From Niastella koreensis GR20-10 (GTDB lineage: Bacteria > Bacteroidota > Bacteroidia > Chitinophagales > Chitinophagaceae), in contig NC_016609.1 of NCBI RefSeq assembly GCF_000246855.1, forward strand, positions 8,940,744 to 9,004,743: a DNA stretch of 64,000 bases, written 5' to 3'. Made by a program: the position numbers and the translations under genes. Of this stretch, positions 42,300-52,051 are shown piece after piece; the stretch's first letter is position 1, and every line of letters begins with the position of its first letter. The notes beneath the pieces are model-generated. The model did no database searches, was not told where the DNA came from, and saw only the letters and a program-made list of their open reading frames with translations.

Positions 42300-43679
42300 A
42301 TGCAACACGAACAACAACCCATCATCGTCGGACTGGACATCGGTACGACAAAAATTGCCGCGATTGCCGGTCGAAAGAACGAGTTCGGCAAGCTGGAGAT
42401 CCTCGGTTTCGGCCGGGCCAACTCCAACGGTGTTAAGCACGGACAGGTGCTTAATATCGACGAAACCATCAAGGCCATTACCATGGCCCTTGAAAACTGT
42501 TATGCATCAAATCCCGGTTTGGAAATATCTGAAGTATATGTTGGTATTGCAGGTCATCATATAAAAAGCCTGCAAACCCGTGGTGATATTGTGCGTCAGA
42601 ACAACGACGATGAAATTTCGCAACGTGAGATCGATCAGCTGATCAATGACCAATATAAAACTTACATTCCTGCCGGTGATCAGATCATCGATGTGATACC
42701 ACAGGAGTTCACAGTTGATAATTTTCAAAATATTCCTAACCCAATTGGCTATGGTGGCGTGAAAATTGGTGCTAATTTCCACATCATCACCGGCGACAAA
42801 AATGCCATCCGCAATATTACCCGTGCAGTTGATAAAAGCGGACTGAAAACAAAGGACCTGGTATTGCAACCACTGGCATCTGCCGCCGCAGTTATGGGTA
42901 TAGAAGACCTGGAAGCTGGTGTAGCCATCGTTGATATTGGGGGTGGTACAACCGATCTGGCAGTGTTCTATGAAGGGATCTTAAAACATACCGCTGTTAT
43001 TCCATTCGGTGGCGAGAACATTACCAACGATATTAAAACCGGTTTGGGGGTGTTGAAAACACAGGCTGAACAAATGAAAGTTCAGTTTGGAAGCGCCCTG
43101 GCCAATGAAGCCCGCAGCAATGCCTTCATTACCATTCCCGGTTTACGTGGAATGCCCGCCAAAGAGATCAGTGTAAAGAACCTGGCGAACATCATCCAGG
43201 CGCGGATGAGTGAGATCATGGATTTTGTTACTTATCATTTGAAGCAAGTTGGCCTGGATAACCGCATGCTGAATGGTGGTATCGTATTAACCGGTGGTGG
43301 TTCACAATTAAAACATCTGATTCAGTTAACAGAATATGTAACCGGTTTGAACGCCCGCATCGGTTTCCCAACAGAACACCTGGCTGCCGGGCATATTGAA
43401 GAACTGGCACGCCCAACGTATTCAACCTGTATCGGTCTTATTATGAAAGGCTACAGCGATTATGAAAATCATCGCAAGCAGTTCGAAAGCCAGTTCAGGA
43501 AAATGGAGATCCCCGAAAACCTGCGCAAGACAGAACTGGTAGAAGAAGATGCTTTTGATGAAGAGGAAGAACTGCAAACAGAAAAATTAAAGAACCGCAA
43601 GGGTATAAAAGACTTCTGGGGCAAGTTCAAAGATGGGATCATTGAGTTGTTCAAGGAAGAAGAAGATCACGCGTTATAA
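42300..43679 (+). CDS. ftsA: Cell division protein FtsA
   Basis: Actin-like ATPase that ties FtsZ filaments to the membrane. 459 residues. Phosphate-1 motif IVGLDIGTTKIAAIAG; SHS2 domain at about 85-160 (VYVGIAGHHIKSLQTRG); phosphate-2 VAIVDIGGGTTDLAVF; adenosine motif GGIVLTGGGSQLKHL. The acidic linker EEDAFDEEEELQTEKLK leads to a C-terminal stretch FWGKFKDGIIELFKEEE that could be the amphipathic membrane-targeting helix. ATG at 42300. Confidence 0.97.
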   Translation: MQHEQQPIIVGLDIGTTKIAAIAGRKNEFGKLEILGFGRANSNGVKHGQVLNIDETIKAITMALENCYASNPGLEISEVYVGIAGHHIKSLQTRGDIVRQNNDDEISQREIDQLINDQYKTYIPAGDQIIDVIPQEFTVDNFQNIPNPIGYGGVKIGANFHIITGDKNAIRNITRAVDKSGLKTKDLVLQPLASAAAVMGIEDLEAGVAIVDIGGGTTDLAVFYEGILKHTAVIPFGGENITNDIKTGLGVLKTQAEQMKVQFGSALANEARSNAFITIPGLRGMPAKEISVKNLANIIQARMSEIMDFVTYHLKQVGLDNRMLNGGIVLTGGGSQLKHLIQLTEYVTGLNARIGFPTEHLAAGHIEELARPTYSTCIGLIMKGYSDYENHRKQFESQFRKMEIPENLRKTELVEEDAFDEEEELQTEKLKNRKGIKDFWGKFKDGIIELFKEEEDHAL

Positions 43680-43870
43680 TTAATTGATATAACAGTTCCG
43701 GCCCGCGTTACCAATCAACCTATTGAAAAAGAAAATCCGGGGAATATGAAAAATGCCAGCATTACAATGGGTAAACCATTACAATGCAAATTTGTTAAAC
43801 TAACCCGTTATTCTTAATCTGGTCTCAGCAGCGAGTGAGGGTGGCTGGTGGGGCTGTTAAACAGTAAGCT

Positions 43871-45703
43871 ATGATTCATTTTGATTTACCGAAGGAAAAA
43901 TCATCTATACTAAAAGTTATAGGTGTAGGAGGTGGCGGTAGTAATGCGGTTAACCACATGTACAGCCAGCAGATCGAGGGCGTAAATTTTATCATTTGTA
44001 ATACCGATGCCCAGGCTATAGCCAGAAGCCAGGTGCCTAATAAAGTGCAGTTGGGCCCTCACCTTACCCAGGGATTGGGAGCAGGAGCTAATCCTGAGAT
44101 TGGCCGTCAGGCTACAGAAGAAAGCCTGGAAGAGCTGAAGCGTATTTTGGAAGTAAATACCAAAATGGCGTTTATTACTGCAGGTATGGGTGGTGGAACC
44201 GGTACCGGTGGCGCCCCTATTATAGCCAAAATATGTAAAGATTTAGGTATACTTACTGTAGGTATTGTAACTACCCCCTTTTCATACGAAGGCCCCAAGC
44301 GCCAGGCGCAGGCCGAAAATGGTATCAGGCAACTGAAACAGTCGGTTGATACCCTGCTGGTGATAAGCAACGACAAACTGCGTCACCAGTTTGGTAACCT
44401 GAAAATGAAAGACGCCTTTTCCAAAGCCGATAATGTATTGTCAACCGCCGCCAGATGTATTACAGATGTAATTAACAGCACCGGTCAGATCAACGTTGAC
44501 TTTGCCGACGTATGTACCATTATGCGTAACGGTGGGGTGGCTATTCTTGGTAGTGCTCAAACAAGGGGTGAAGACCGCGCCATCCGTTGTATCGAAGAAG
44601 CGCTGAATTCACCATTGCTGAATGATAATGACATCCGTGGCGCCAAATGGATCCTGATCAATATCAATTCTTCCGAAGGCGACCATGAGTTCACGATGGA
44701 TGAGGTGGAGATCATTCAAAATTATTTATTAAGCCAGGCCGGGGAAGATACCGACGTGATACTGGGTATGGGATATGATAATACCCTGGGTGATAAAATA
44801 GGTATTACCCTGATAGCCACTGGTTTTGAACATAAAGACCCTTTTAAGAAAGCCACACCTGTAGTGGAGCCAAAGAAGGATGAAAAGATCCTGCTTTCCT
44901 TAAACCAACAACCGGAAAAACCAAAAAAGCAACAGCCGGTTGTTGAACAGCAGGGAGAGAAAGGTGATCTTGAGATCAAACCTGAACTGGCGCCCCGGTT
45001 GGTCGATGGCGATGCTACCGTTACCGAACCAACGATGGAACTTTATACGCAGGAAGAAGTTGGTAAAAATACTGTGGATAAAAATGAAACGCCGGAAAGG
45101 ATCGAATGGGTACTTTCGCAACCATCCGACCCTGTGCCAACTACACAACAACAAGCACAAAAAAATCAAAATAATTCTTCGGTGTCTGCAGCATCCGGAG
45201 GATACTTGGCCAAGCCTTCCAATATTTATGCAGAGCCGAAAACAAACGAATCCAAACCAGAACAGTTACCTGTGAAGGAACCTGTCAGAAACACCAGTGC
45301 AAAACCGGTCCAGGAAGATGATGATTCCAATGACCTGCATCTGGTTTTCAAAGATGATATTTCAGCGACGGATGTGCCTGGGGCCTACCATTCTCAACCC
45401 CCTGTTAGTGGCGGCAATATTTCTGCAGAGGACCTGGCGATGCTAGACGAAGCAGAAGAACAAAAACGCCGAGCTGCCGAACGAATACAGAAATTAAGAA
45501 ATCTGTCGTTCAACATTAACGGAGCAGACCCTAACAACGAGTTTGAAACTGTGCCGGCATACATCCGCCGCAATTTGGAATTGTATAACACTTTTTCAAG
45601 CGTAGAAAACTTCTACAGCAAGTATGAAGTGAAAACCGATGAAAATAATAATACCCAGATTTCCACGCTGAACACGTTTTTAGATGGAAAGAAACCGGAT
45701 TAA
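43871..45703 (+). CDS. ftsZ: Cell division protein FtsZ with long C-terminal region
   Basis: Tubulin-like GTPase forming the Z ring. 610 residues. The GTPase core spans about 10-325: KVIGVGGGGSNAVNHM, the tubulin signature GGGTGTG at 107-113, TPFSYEGPKR, NDKLRHQFGNL and NVDFADVCTIM. From about 335 the protein is a long, low-complexity Gln/Pro/Glu/Lys linker. The conserved partner-binding peptide appears as TVPAYIRRNLELYN at about 558-571, but about 40 further residues follow it (FSSVENFYSKYEV...LDGKKPD), as is common in Bacteroidota. The 191 bases upstream hold no gene. Last gene of the cluster. Confidence 0.97.
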   Translation: MIHFDLPKEKSSILKVIGVGGGGSNAVNHMYSQQIEGVNFIICNTDAQAIARSQVPNKVQLGPHLTQGLGAGANPEIGRQATEESLEELKRILEVNTKMAFITAGMGGGTGTGGAPIIAKICKDLGILTVGIVTTPFSYEGPKRQAQAENGIRQLKQSVDTLLVISNDKLRHQFGNLKMKDAFSKADNVLSTAARCITDVINSTGQINVDFADVCTIMRNGGVAILGSAQTRGEDRAIRCIEEALNSPLLNDNDIRGAKWILININSSEGDHEFTMDEVEIIQNYLLSQAGEDTDVILGMGYDNTLGDKIGITLIATGFEHKDPFKKATPVVEPKKDEKILLSLNQQPEKPKKQQPVVEQQGEKGDLEIKPELAPRLVDGDATVTEPTMELYTQEEVGKNTVDKNETPERIEWVLSQPSDPVPTTQQQAQKNQNNSSVSAASGGYLAKPSNIYAEPKTNESKPEQLPVKEPVRNTSAKPVQEDDDSNDLHLVFKDDISATDVPGAYHSQPPVSGGNISAEDLAMLDEAEEQKRRAAERIQKLRNLSFNINGADPNNEFETVPAYIRRNLELYNTFSSVENFYSKYEVKTDENNNTQISTLNTFLDGKKPD

Positions 45704-45833
45704 TGATAGTTGTTTAGTATCCTGTCCCGCCCAACGTGCTACCTGTTTATATTGAGAGTAAAGGTTCATTGAACAGGGGTACCGGGTTTAAATCGATTGT
45801 TTTAACACAGCGATTGTTGTTTTTAGTTGTAGT

Positions 45834-45860
45834 CCCCCCGACTAATCGGGGGGATTTTTT
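45834..45860 (+). terminator. Terminator of the dcw cluster
   Basis: Perfect 8-bp stem CCCCCCGA / TCGGGGGG around CTAA, followed by ATTTTTT. It lies about 130 bases past the ftsZ stop codon and closes the long plus-strand run from mraZ. Confidence 0.9.
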
Positions 45861-45942
45861 ATTAATATTGAATATCGAATGATGAATATTGAATGTTGAA
45901 GGGAAGGCGGGGAAAACCCTTTCACGTTTCACGACTTGCATC

Positions 45943-45969
45943 TTGTATCCGATTCAACTCCTAACTTTG
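45943..45969 (+). promoter_or_regulatory. Promoter TTG-N16-TAACTTTG of the epimerase gene
   Basis: TTG at 45943-45945 and TAACTTTG at 45962-45969. The box ends four bases before the ATG at 45974, so the transcript should be leaderless, as for proB. Confidence 0.6.
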
Positions 45970-45973
45970 TACC

Positions 45974-46900
45974 ATGGCAACAATCCTAATCACCGGCGGA
46001 ACAGGCACAATAGGCAAAAGCCTGAGTAAATTCTTAGTGGAAAAACAACACGAAGTAATTATTCTCACCCGTAATCCCCGGCCGGCAACAGGCGCCATTT
46101 CTTACGCCGCCTGGGACCCCGCCAATCAGACCATTGATATTGATGCGTTGCAAAAAGCAGATTTTATCATTAACCTGGCAGGGGCCGGTGTAGCCGATAA
46201 ACGCTGGACCAAAAAACGCAAACAGGAAATTGTTGACAGCCGCGTGCAAAGCGGCCAGGTGTTGGTAAAAGCCATGCAACAAAATACCAATAAAGTGCAG
46301 GCTGTTATCAGCATAAGCGGTATTGGCTGGTATGGCGATGATAAGAAGAGAAACCCCTCGCAAAAATTCTTTAGTGAAGGCGATCCTGCTGATCCTGGTT
46401 TCCTGGGTGATACCTGTGTTAAATGGGAAAACGCCATTAAACCGGTAACTGCCCTGAATAAACGCCTGGTTATCTTCCGCACCGGTATTGTATTAAGCAA
46501 TGAAGGCGGAGCCCTGGCAGAATTTCAAAAGCCCATCAAGGCCGGTCTTGCTACCTTATTTGGCAATGGTGAACAGGTTACCAGCTGGATCCATATCGAT
46601 GATGTATGCCGCTTGTTCTTGTATGCCATAGAAAAAGAAAGAGTAAGAGGTGAATACAATGTAGTGGCGCCGGAACCGGTAACCAATAAACACCTGATGC
46701 TTACCCTGGCTAAAAAAATGAAAGGGAAGTTTTTTATTCCTGTCTATGTACCTTCTTTTGTATTGAAACTGGTGTTAGGTGAATTGAGTATAGAGATCCT
46801 GAAAAGCGCCCGGGTAAGCTGTGAAAAGATAAAAAGCGGCGGCTTCCAGTTTTTATTTCCAACCCTGGAAGTGGCGCTCGATGACCTGCTGAAAAAATAA
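45974..46900 (+). CDS. TIGR01777 (SDR39U1) family NAD-dependent epimerase-like protein
   Basis: 308 residues. Rossmann loop TILITGGTGTIGKSL; KADFIINLAGAGVADKRWTKKRKQEIVDSR; SISGIGWYGD; FRTGIVLSNEGGALAEFQKP; SWIHIDDVCRLFLYAIE; and the C-terminal DUF1731-type VPSFVLKLVLGELSIEILKSARV. The family is an atypical short-chain dehydrogenase (YfcH-like) of unknown substrate. ATG at 45974 with a close promoter box. Convergent with the ABC permease gene: their stop codons abut at 46900/46901. Confidence 0.92.
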   Translation: MATILITGGTGTIGKSLSKFLVEKQHEVIILTRNPRPATGAISYAAWDPANQTIDIDALQKADFIINLAGAGVADKRWTKKRKQEIVDSRVQSGQVLVKAMQQNTNKVQAVISISGIGWYGDDKKRNPSQKFFSEGDPADPGFLGDTCVKWENAIKPVTALNKRLVIFRTGIVLSNEGGALAEFQKPIKAGLATLFGNGEQVTSWIHIDDVCRLFLYAIEKERVRGEYNVVAPEPVTNKHLMLTLAKKMKGKFFIPVYVPSFVLKLVLGELSIEILKSARVSCEKIKSGGFQFLFPTLEVALDDLLKK

Positions 46901-47704
46901 CTACATATCGTCTGTCTGGAATTTCTTGATCGTTATAAACAGGTACGCTGCCAGGTATACAACAGAGGTAATAAATACAGCGGTATAATTGGGTTCAGTA
47001 GCCAATAGTTTCTTAGCCAATCCCTGAATATACGGGAACGGCACCATAATATCGGTTGTTTCCAATGGCAAATACCGGCCGGTATAGTTGGCGAACTTGT
47101 TTAAGACCATTACAAGAATCTGTTCCAACACGGTGGAGTACGCGAAGAACACGCCAATGGCGAGCGCGCCTCTTTTAAATAAAACTCCCATCAGCAAGGC
47201 TACCATAATATAACTCATCGCCTGAAACAGGTAATACCCTATATAAGAGAATCCTTCAAAGCTGAACGAAGCGTCGCCCGACATAAAACCAAAGATAGTA
47301 GCGGTGATGACTACCGTAACGGTAGAGATAACAGCAAGCACCGCTGCAAACAGGATCTTGGAAGTAATGAATTGCCGGCGCGTTAAGCCATCGATGACGT
47401 TCTGCCGGTGGGTTTTAAAACTGTATTCGTTGGTTACAGTAAGGATCATGATCAACCCGGGAATGAACAACAGCCAGCTGCTTACATGCGCCGCTGCCTG
47501 CCAAACTGTTGGGAAGGAGTAGGGTGGGTTGCCCAGCACCATGGCTGCAATACCTTTTGCCTGCCTTTCATCATAGATGTACACCTGAATACGGTATATA
47601 ATATAGTTAGCGCCAAAGATGGTGGCCAGGTAAATGCAAAACAGGATCCAGAAAGCACGATAGTTCTTCAGCTTCATCCATTCCAATGCTAATAATTGCC
47701 CCAT
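46901..47704 (-). CDS. ABC transporter permease
   Basis: 267 residues with about six membrane spans (for example AFWILFCIYLATIFGANYIIY, SWLLFIPGLIMILTV, ILFAAVLAVISTVTVVI, ALLMGVLFKRGALAIGVFF, VYLAAYLFITI). The MGQLLALEWMKLKNYRAFWIL opening is typical of ABC-2 type permeases. It starts one base after the ATPase gene stop, so the pair is translationally coupled. Together they form an exporter-type ABC system; the substrate cannot be inferred. Confidence 0.88.
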   Translation of the reverse strand: MGQLLALEWMKLKNYRAFWILFCIYLATIFGANYIIYRIQVYIYDERQAKGIAAMVLGNPPYSFPTVWQAAAHVSSWLLFIPGLIMILTVTNEYSFKTHRQNVIDGLTRRQFITSKILFAAVLAVISTVTVVITATIFGFMSGDASFSFEGFSYIGYYLFQAMSYIMVALLMGVLFKRGALAIGVFFAYSTVLEQILVMVLNKFANYTGRYLPLETTDIMVPFPYIQGLAKKLLATEPNYTAVFITSVVYLAAYLFITIKKFQTDDM

Positions 47705-47705
47705 G

Positions 47706-48602
47706 TTATTTAGTGTTTTGCGTCAATTCAAAGAATTTGGTTTCCAGGCTTTTTTTGCGAAGCCGCAGGTGTTGAAGCGTTACACCCTGTTCAAAACAAT
47801 ACCGGTTCAATGCATCCAGCGAGGCGACGCCCGGGGGGAAGATCAGTTCAACATACGGATCGTTCGCCGTTACTTTTTTGGCGCCGGGGTAATGTTGCAA
47901 TATGCTTTGCAATTGCTGCATATCGGCGGCGGCGGTTTCTACAATTTCATCGGTGATCAGGATCTCATCCACATGCCCATGGGTAAGTAGCGTGCCTTTT
48001 TGCAGAATGGCTACATGGGTGCAAACTTTCTCTACTTCATCCAGCAGGTGGCTGGCCATGATAATGGTTTTGCCAGCCTTGTACAGCTTTTTAATCAGTT
48101 CCCGGGTTTCGGCAATACCTACGGGATCGAGGCCATTGGTGGGTTCATCAAAGATAAGCACATCGGGGTCGCCGAGCAGACTGCTGGCAATGGCCAGCCG
48201 TTGTTTCATACCCAGTGAATAGGTGCTGAATTTCGAGAACTTGCGTTGTTCCAGGTTCACCAGTTCCAGCACCCGGTCAATGTCTGCTTTGCCCCGTTGT
48301 TTTATGGTGGCGGCTATATTTAAATTTTGTACTGCGTTCAGGTAGTGATAAAAATTGGGTGTTTCCAGCAGGGTACCTATTTGTTGGCGGTGCGCATGCG
48401 TGGGCGCCTCATCAAACAGTTTAAACGAACCGGAGCTGGCTTTTAAAACATTCAGGATAATGCCCAGCAGGGTCGTTTTTCCGCTGCCGTTAGGCCCCAG
48501 GATACCGAAGACCGATCCTTTGGGAACGGAAAAGGAAACCCCATTTAATGCCTGGATAGGGCCGTAGTTTTTATGTAGATTCTCAACGGTAAGAATTGCC
48601 AT
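47706..48602 (-). CDS. ABC transporter ATP-binding protein
   Basis: 298 residues. Walker A GPNGSGKTTLLGI; signature YSLGMKQRLAIA; Walker B DVLIFDEPTNGLDPVG; switch histidine in IIMASHLLDE. The C-terminal ~80 residues (HVDEILITDEIVETAAADMQ onward) form the extra domain usual in ATPases that pair with ABC-2 permeases (CcmA/NatA-like). Upstream gene of a two-gene operon with the permease. Confidence 0.95.
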   Translation of the reverse strand: MAILTVENLHKNYGPIQALNGVSFSVPKGSVFGILGPNGSGKTTLLGIILNVLKASSGSFKLFDEAPTHAHRQQIGTLLETPNFYHYLNAVQNLNIAATIKQRGKADIDRVLELVNLEQRKFSKFSTYSLGMKQRLAIASSLLGDPDVLIFDEPTNGLDPVGIAETRELIKKLYKAGKTIIMASHLLDEVEKVCTHVAILQKGTLLTHGHVDEILITDEIVETAAADMQQLQSILQHYPGAKKVTANDPYVELIFPPGVASLDALNRYCFEQGVTLQHLRLRKKSLETKFFELTQNTK

Positions 48603-48684
48603 GTTTACCTGTTTAACGGGTGTTGAAAGTATGTCGCAGTAGTCAGTTAAATATTACCTGTGGATAGCAGAAATAATCAGGTAT

Positions 48685-49350
48685 TTATTTAGCCGGGGGT
48701 GTATGCTTTTCATGATACAGGCTGGTAAAATCGCCCACCACCGCTTTTCCATTGTTGAAGAACAGTTTGTGCAATTTTAAGTCCCCCACATCGCTGGCCA
48801 GCACTTTACGGTGAACGGGGTTCATGGTGCCGCCATTGGTATTATCGCCGGCCAAGGCTTGGGGATTGTATTGAAAAGACGGGTCAACTATGGTGCCGCG
48901 GGGATACATAATGCCGGGAATGCCCTTTCCCCTGATGTCGAGTTTATTGGGGTGAACCAGTCCTAAGGTGTGCCCATATTCATGGGGCGCCGTAGTGGAA
49001 GTTTGTAAAAGATTATCCAGTTTAAAATAACCGGTATTGCTGCCAATGCCATCAACAAATGAGATGTTGCCATTGGCATATTCTTCAATACGAAAAAAAT
49101 TATAGCGGGGGTTATCGTTGTACCATACCTTTTCGGGATTAAGGCCCGGCTCGTAAATGCCATCAATTTCAAATTGAACGGTATACACCTCGCCCTGGAT
49201 CTTTACCTGGGCCTGGGGTTCATTCCAGTGTTTGCCAATGTCGTTGGCAATTTGCCAGGAAAGATCTTTACTGGCTGCCTCTCCGTAAAAGAAGATCACA
49301 GAATGAATGATGAGCTGATTGGTGATTGTATGTAGTTCAGCCTCTCCCAT
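48685..49350 (-). CDS. Metzincin-like zinc metalloprotease
   Basis: 221 residues. The zinc signature HEYGHTLGLVH (His123, Glu124, His127, His133) matches HExxHxxGxxH of metzincins; GIMYPRG about 25 residues later would be the Met-turn. No clear signal peptide is seen: the start MGEAELHTITNQLIIHSVIFFYG is mildly hydrophobic. The protease seems cytosolic or leaderless-secreted. Upstream LSWQIANDIGKHWNEPQ and FEIDGIYEP fit the N-terminal sheet of such folds. The gene stands alone; substrate unknown. Confidence 0.75.
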   Translation of the reverse strand: MGEAELHTITNQLIIHSVIFFYGEAASKDLSWQIANDIGKHWNEPQAQVKIQGEVYTVQFEIDGIYEPGLNPEKVWYNDNPRYNFFRIEEYANGNISFVDGIGSNTGYFKLDNLLQTSTTAPHEYGHTLGLVHPNKLDIRGKGIPGIMYPRGTIVDPSFQYNPQALAGDNTNGGTMNPVHRKVLASDVGDLKLHKLFFNNGKAVVGDFTSLYHEKHTPPAK

Positions 49351-49451
49351 TATAGGTGCATAAGTTATTTAATGAATGACTACTGATCAATAGTGAAAGG
49401 GCAGAGGGAAGAACTTGTCAACGTGTTAACTCGTAAATTCACCACCAATTT

Positions 49452-49486
49452 AAATAAAAAAGGCGCTCCGATGGATCGGAACGCCT
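49452..49486 (-). terminator. Terminator of the beta-oxidation gene
   Basis: Stem AGGCGTTCCGAT/ATCGGAGCGCCT (one mismatch) read on minus, followed by TTTTTATTTA, 31 bases beyond the stop codon at 49517. Confidence 0.85.
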
Positions 49487-49516
49487 AATTTTCTCATGTG
49501 ACGCCTAGATTTGTTA

Positions 49517-51898
49517 TCAATTGCGGATCGGCTTTCCGCCCTTTAAAACGCTTTGAATTCTTTCCAGGGTTTTCTTCTCTCCGCAAAGTGAAAGAAAAGC
49601 TTCCCTTTCAAGATCCAGTAAATATTTTTCAGATACCAAAGTCGGTTCGCTTAAATCGCCTCCGCACATAACGTACGCCAGTTTTTTGGCTACTGTTACA
49701 TCGTGATCGGTTGCGTAGTTGGCCCGCCACATGCCATTGATACCGGCATATAAAGCTCCCAGCGCCGAACGGCCCAGTACCTTTATATCGGCACGTTGTA
49801 CCGGGGTAACATACCCACTGTCGAACAGTTCGATCACACTCTTTTTGGCTTCAGCTATACGACGGCCCTGGTTCATTACTATTTCGTCTTTTCCTTTACG
49901 TAAAATGCCCAGTTCAAATCCTTCTGCGGCTGAGGTAGCCACTTTGGCCGTTGCTATGGTAAGAAATCGGTTTTTAAGCGTAATGGTGTCCGGTTCATCT
50001 TCATGCATTTCATCGGCTGCGCGTAATACAAATTCTTTGGTACCGCCTCCGCCGGGGATAAGGCCCACACCTAATTCAACCAACCCGATATAGGTTTCTG
50101 CGGCAGCACACACTTTGTCGGCATGCAAGCTCATTTCACAGGCGCCACCCAAAGCCAGGGCGTGAGGCGCCACTACTACCGGAACCGAGGAATAACGTAC
50201 CCTCATCATGGTATTCTGGAACATCCGGATAGCCATATCCAGCTCGTCATATTCCTGCTCTATAGCAAACATAAAAATCATGCCTACATTGGCGCCTGCG
50301 CTAAAGTTGGGGCCTTCGTTGGCAATAACCAGTCCTTTATATTGCTCTTCTGCTTTTGCAATTGATTTTTGAATGGCTTCTATTACTTCGCCACCCATGC
50401 TCCCCATTTTGGTGTACCATTCCAGTCCTAACACATCATCGCCCAAATGGTAGAGTCGGCAGTTGCTGTTTTTCCATACAGTTTGGTTCTCAAAATTTTT
50501 CATCACTATAAATGCATTGCCGCCAGGCAGTGATTTATAGGATTTTGAGGCCACATCGTAATACAGCCGCTTGCCATTTTCAACTTTATAGAAGCTTTTT
50601 ACGCCGGCTGCCAGCATTTCGTTTACCCAGGGGGCAACAGCATAACTGGCTTCCTTCATTTTCTTAACTGTGCCCTCAACACCCAGTACATCCCAGCTTT
50701 CAAAGGCGCCAATTTCCCAGCCAAAACCGGCCATCATGGCGTCGTCAACGCGATAAATCTCGTCAGAGATCTCGGGTATACGGTGCGAGATATACGAAAA
50801 CAGCCCGTAATGAAAATGACGATAGAATTCACCCGCTTTATCGGTTCCGGCAACCAACGCCTTCAACCTTGTGTTAAGGTCGTCGATGGGTTTGGCCGCT
50901 TCAACCGTTGCAAATTTTGCTTTGGCGCGGGGTTTATATTCAAATGTTTTTAGATCGAGGGTAAATATCTCCTTTTCGCCTTTCTCCCCTTTCTTCTTGG
51001 AGAAAAAGCCCTGTCCGGTTTTATCGCCCAGCTGGTTGCTGGTTACCATTTTCTCTAACCAGGCAGGGATGATAAACGTATCCCGGTGCTCATCGTTGGG
51101 ACAGTTATCGTACACGCCTTTGGCAACTTTTACCAGGGTATCAATACCCACTACATCGGCTGTTCTGAAAGTGGCCGATTTGGGACGGCCAATGATGGGA
51201 CCGGTCAGCGCATCCACTTCGTCGATGGTGAGGCCCATTTTATCAACCAGGCCAAAGATGGCCATGATGCCATATACGCCAATGCGGTTGGCAATGAATG
51301 CAGGCGTGTCCTTACACAACACGGTGGTTTTACCTAAATACAGGTCGCCATATTGCATCAGGAAATCAACAACGGCTGCATCAGTATATGGTGTTGGAAT
51401 TATTTCGAGTAACCGTAAATACCGGGGAGGGTTGAAAAAGTGGGTTCCGCAGAAGTGTTTTTTGAAGTCATCGCTCCGGCCTTCGGCCATCAGGTGAATA
51501 GGAATACCTGATGTATTGGAGGTGATAAGTGTGCCCGGCGTGCGGTATCGCTCTACTTCTGCAAAAATCTGTTGTTTAATATCAAGTCTTTCTACCACTA
51601 CCTCTATTATCCAGTCGCACCCGGTAATATCCTTCATATTATCGGTGAAATTACCGGTGGTGATCTTCTTCACCACATCTTTGGTGTAAACAGGAGAAGG
51701 GTTACTTTTTAAAGCAGCTTGCAGTGCATCGTTAACCAGTTTATTACGGGCGGCCTTGTTATTACTTTCCACAGCTTCCTTCGGCACTATGTCTAATAAC
51801 AACACCTGTACGCCGGCGCCTGCAAAATGACAGGCTATGCGCGATCCCATAACTCCACTGCCCAAAACGGCTACTTTTTTAATGATTCGTTTAGTCAT
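49517..51898 (-). CDS. 3-hydroxyacyl-CoA dehydrogenase / enoyl-CoA hydratase fusion
   Basis: 793 residues, a FadN/YusL-type beta-oxidation enzyme. The N-terminal half is the dehydrogenase: Rossmann loop VAVLGSGVMGSRIACHFAGAG, GTHFFNPPRYLRLLEIIP, LCKDTPAFIANRIGVYG and DKTGQGFFSKKK. The C-terminal ~330 residues are a crotonase domain: FSAGANVGMI, HALALGGACEMSLHADKV and GLVELGVGLIPGGGGTKEF (catalytic Glu region). This order (dehydrogenase first) is the reverse of E. coli FadB. A thiolase or acyl-CoA dehydrogenase gene usually sits next to it, but none does here. ATG 51898 with a good promoter. Confidence 0.95.
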   Translation of the reverse strand: MTKRIIKKVAVLGSGVMGSRIACHFAGAGVQVLLLDIVPKEAVESNNKAARNKLVNDALQAALKSNPSPVYTKDVVKKITTGNFTDNMKDITGCDWIIEVVVERLDIKQQIFAEVERYRTPGTLITSNTSGIPIHLMAEGRSDDFKKHFCGTHFFNPPRYLRLLEIIPTPYTDAAVVDFLMQYGDLYLGKTTVLCKDTPAFIANRIGVYGIMAIFGLVDKMGLTIDEVDALTGPIIGRPKSATFRTADVVGIDTLVKVAKGVYDNCPNDEHRDTFIIPAWLEKMVTSNQLGDKTGQGFFSKKKGEKGEKEIFTLDLKTFEYKPRAKAKFATVEAAKPIDDLNTRLKALVAGTDKAGEFYRHFHYGLFSYISHRIPEISDEIYRVDDAMMAGFGWEIGAFESWDVLGVEGTVKKMKEASYAVAPWVNEMLAAGVKSFYKVENGKRLYYDVASKSYKSLPGGNAFIVMKNFENQTVWKNSNCRLYHLGDDVLGLEWYTKMGSMGGEVIEAIQKSIAKAEEQYKGLVIANEGPNFSAGANVGMIFMFAIEQEYDELDMAIRMFQNTMMRVRYSSVPVVVAPHALALGGACEMSLHADKVCAAAETYIGLVELGVGLIPGGGGTKEFVLRAADEMHEDEPDTITLKNRFLTIATAKVATSAAEGFELGILRKGKDEIVMNQGRRIAEAKKSVIELFDSGYVTPVQRADIKVLGRSALGALYAGINGMWRANYATDHDVTVAKKLAYVMCGGDLSEPTLVSEKYLLDLEREAFLSLCGEKKTLERIQSVLKGGKPIRN

Positions 51899-51927
51899 AA
51901 AAAAATAGTTAGCTAAACAACTATTTC

Positions 51928-51957
51928 CAAAGATAACGATTTATACGAACCAACCAA
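51928..51957 (-). promoter_or_regulatory. Promoter TTG-N19-TATCTTTG of the beta-oxidation gene
   Basis: On the minus strand TTG (51957-51955), 19 bases, then TATCTTTG (51935-51928), ending 29 bases before the ATG at 51898. Confidence 0.6.
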
Positions 51958-52051
51958 GAGCTTTTTATAAATTAGCCAATTCATAAGAGCCGGTGCGTTT
52001 GGTAAGTATTTGTATAAGTTATTGGCTCTCCGTTTAAAAATTGCCATAAAC

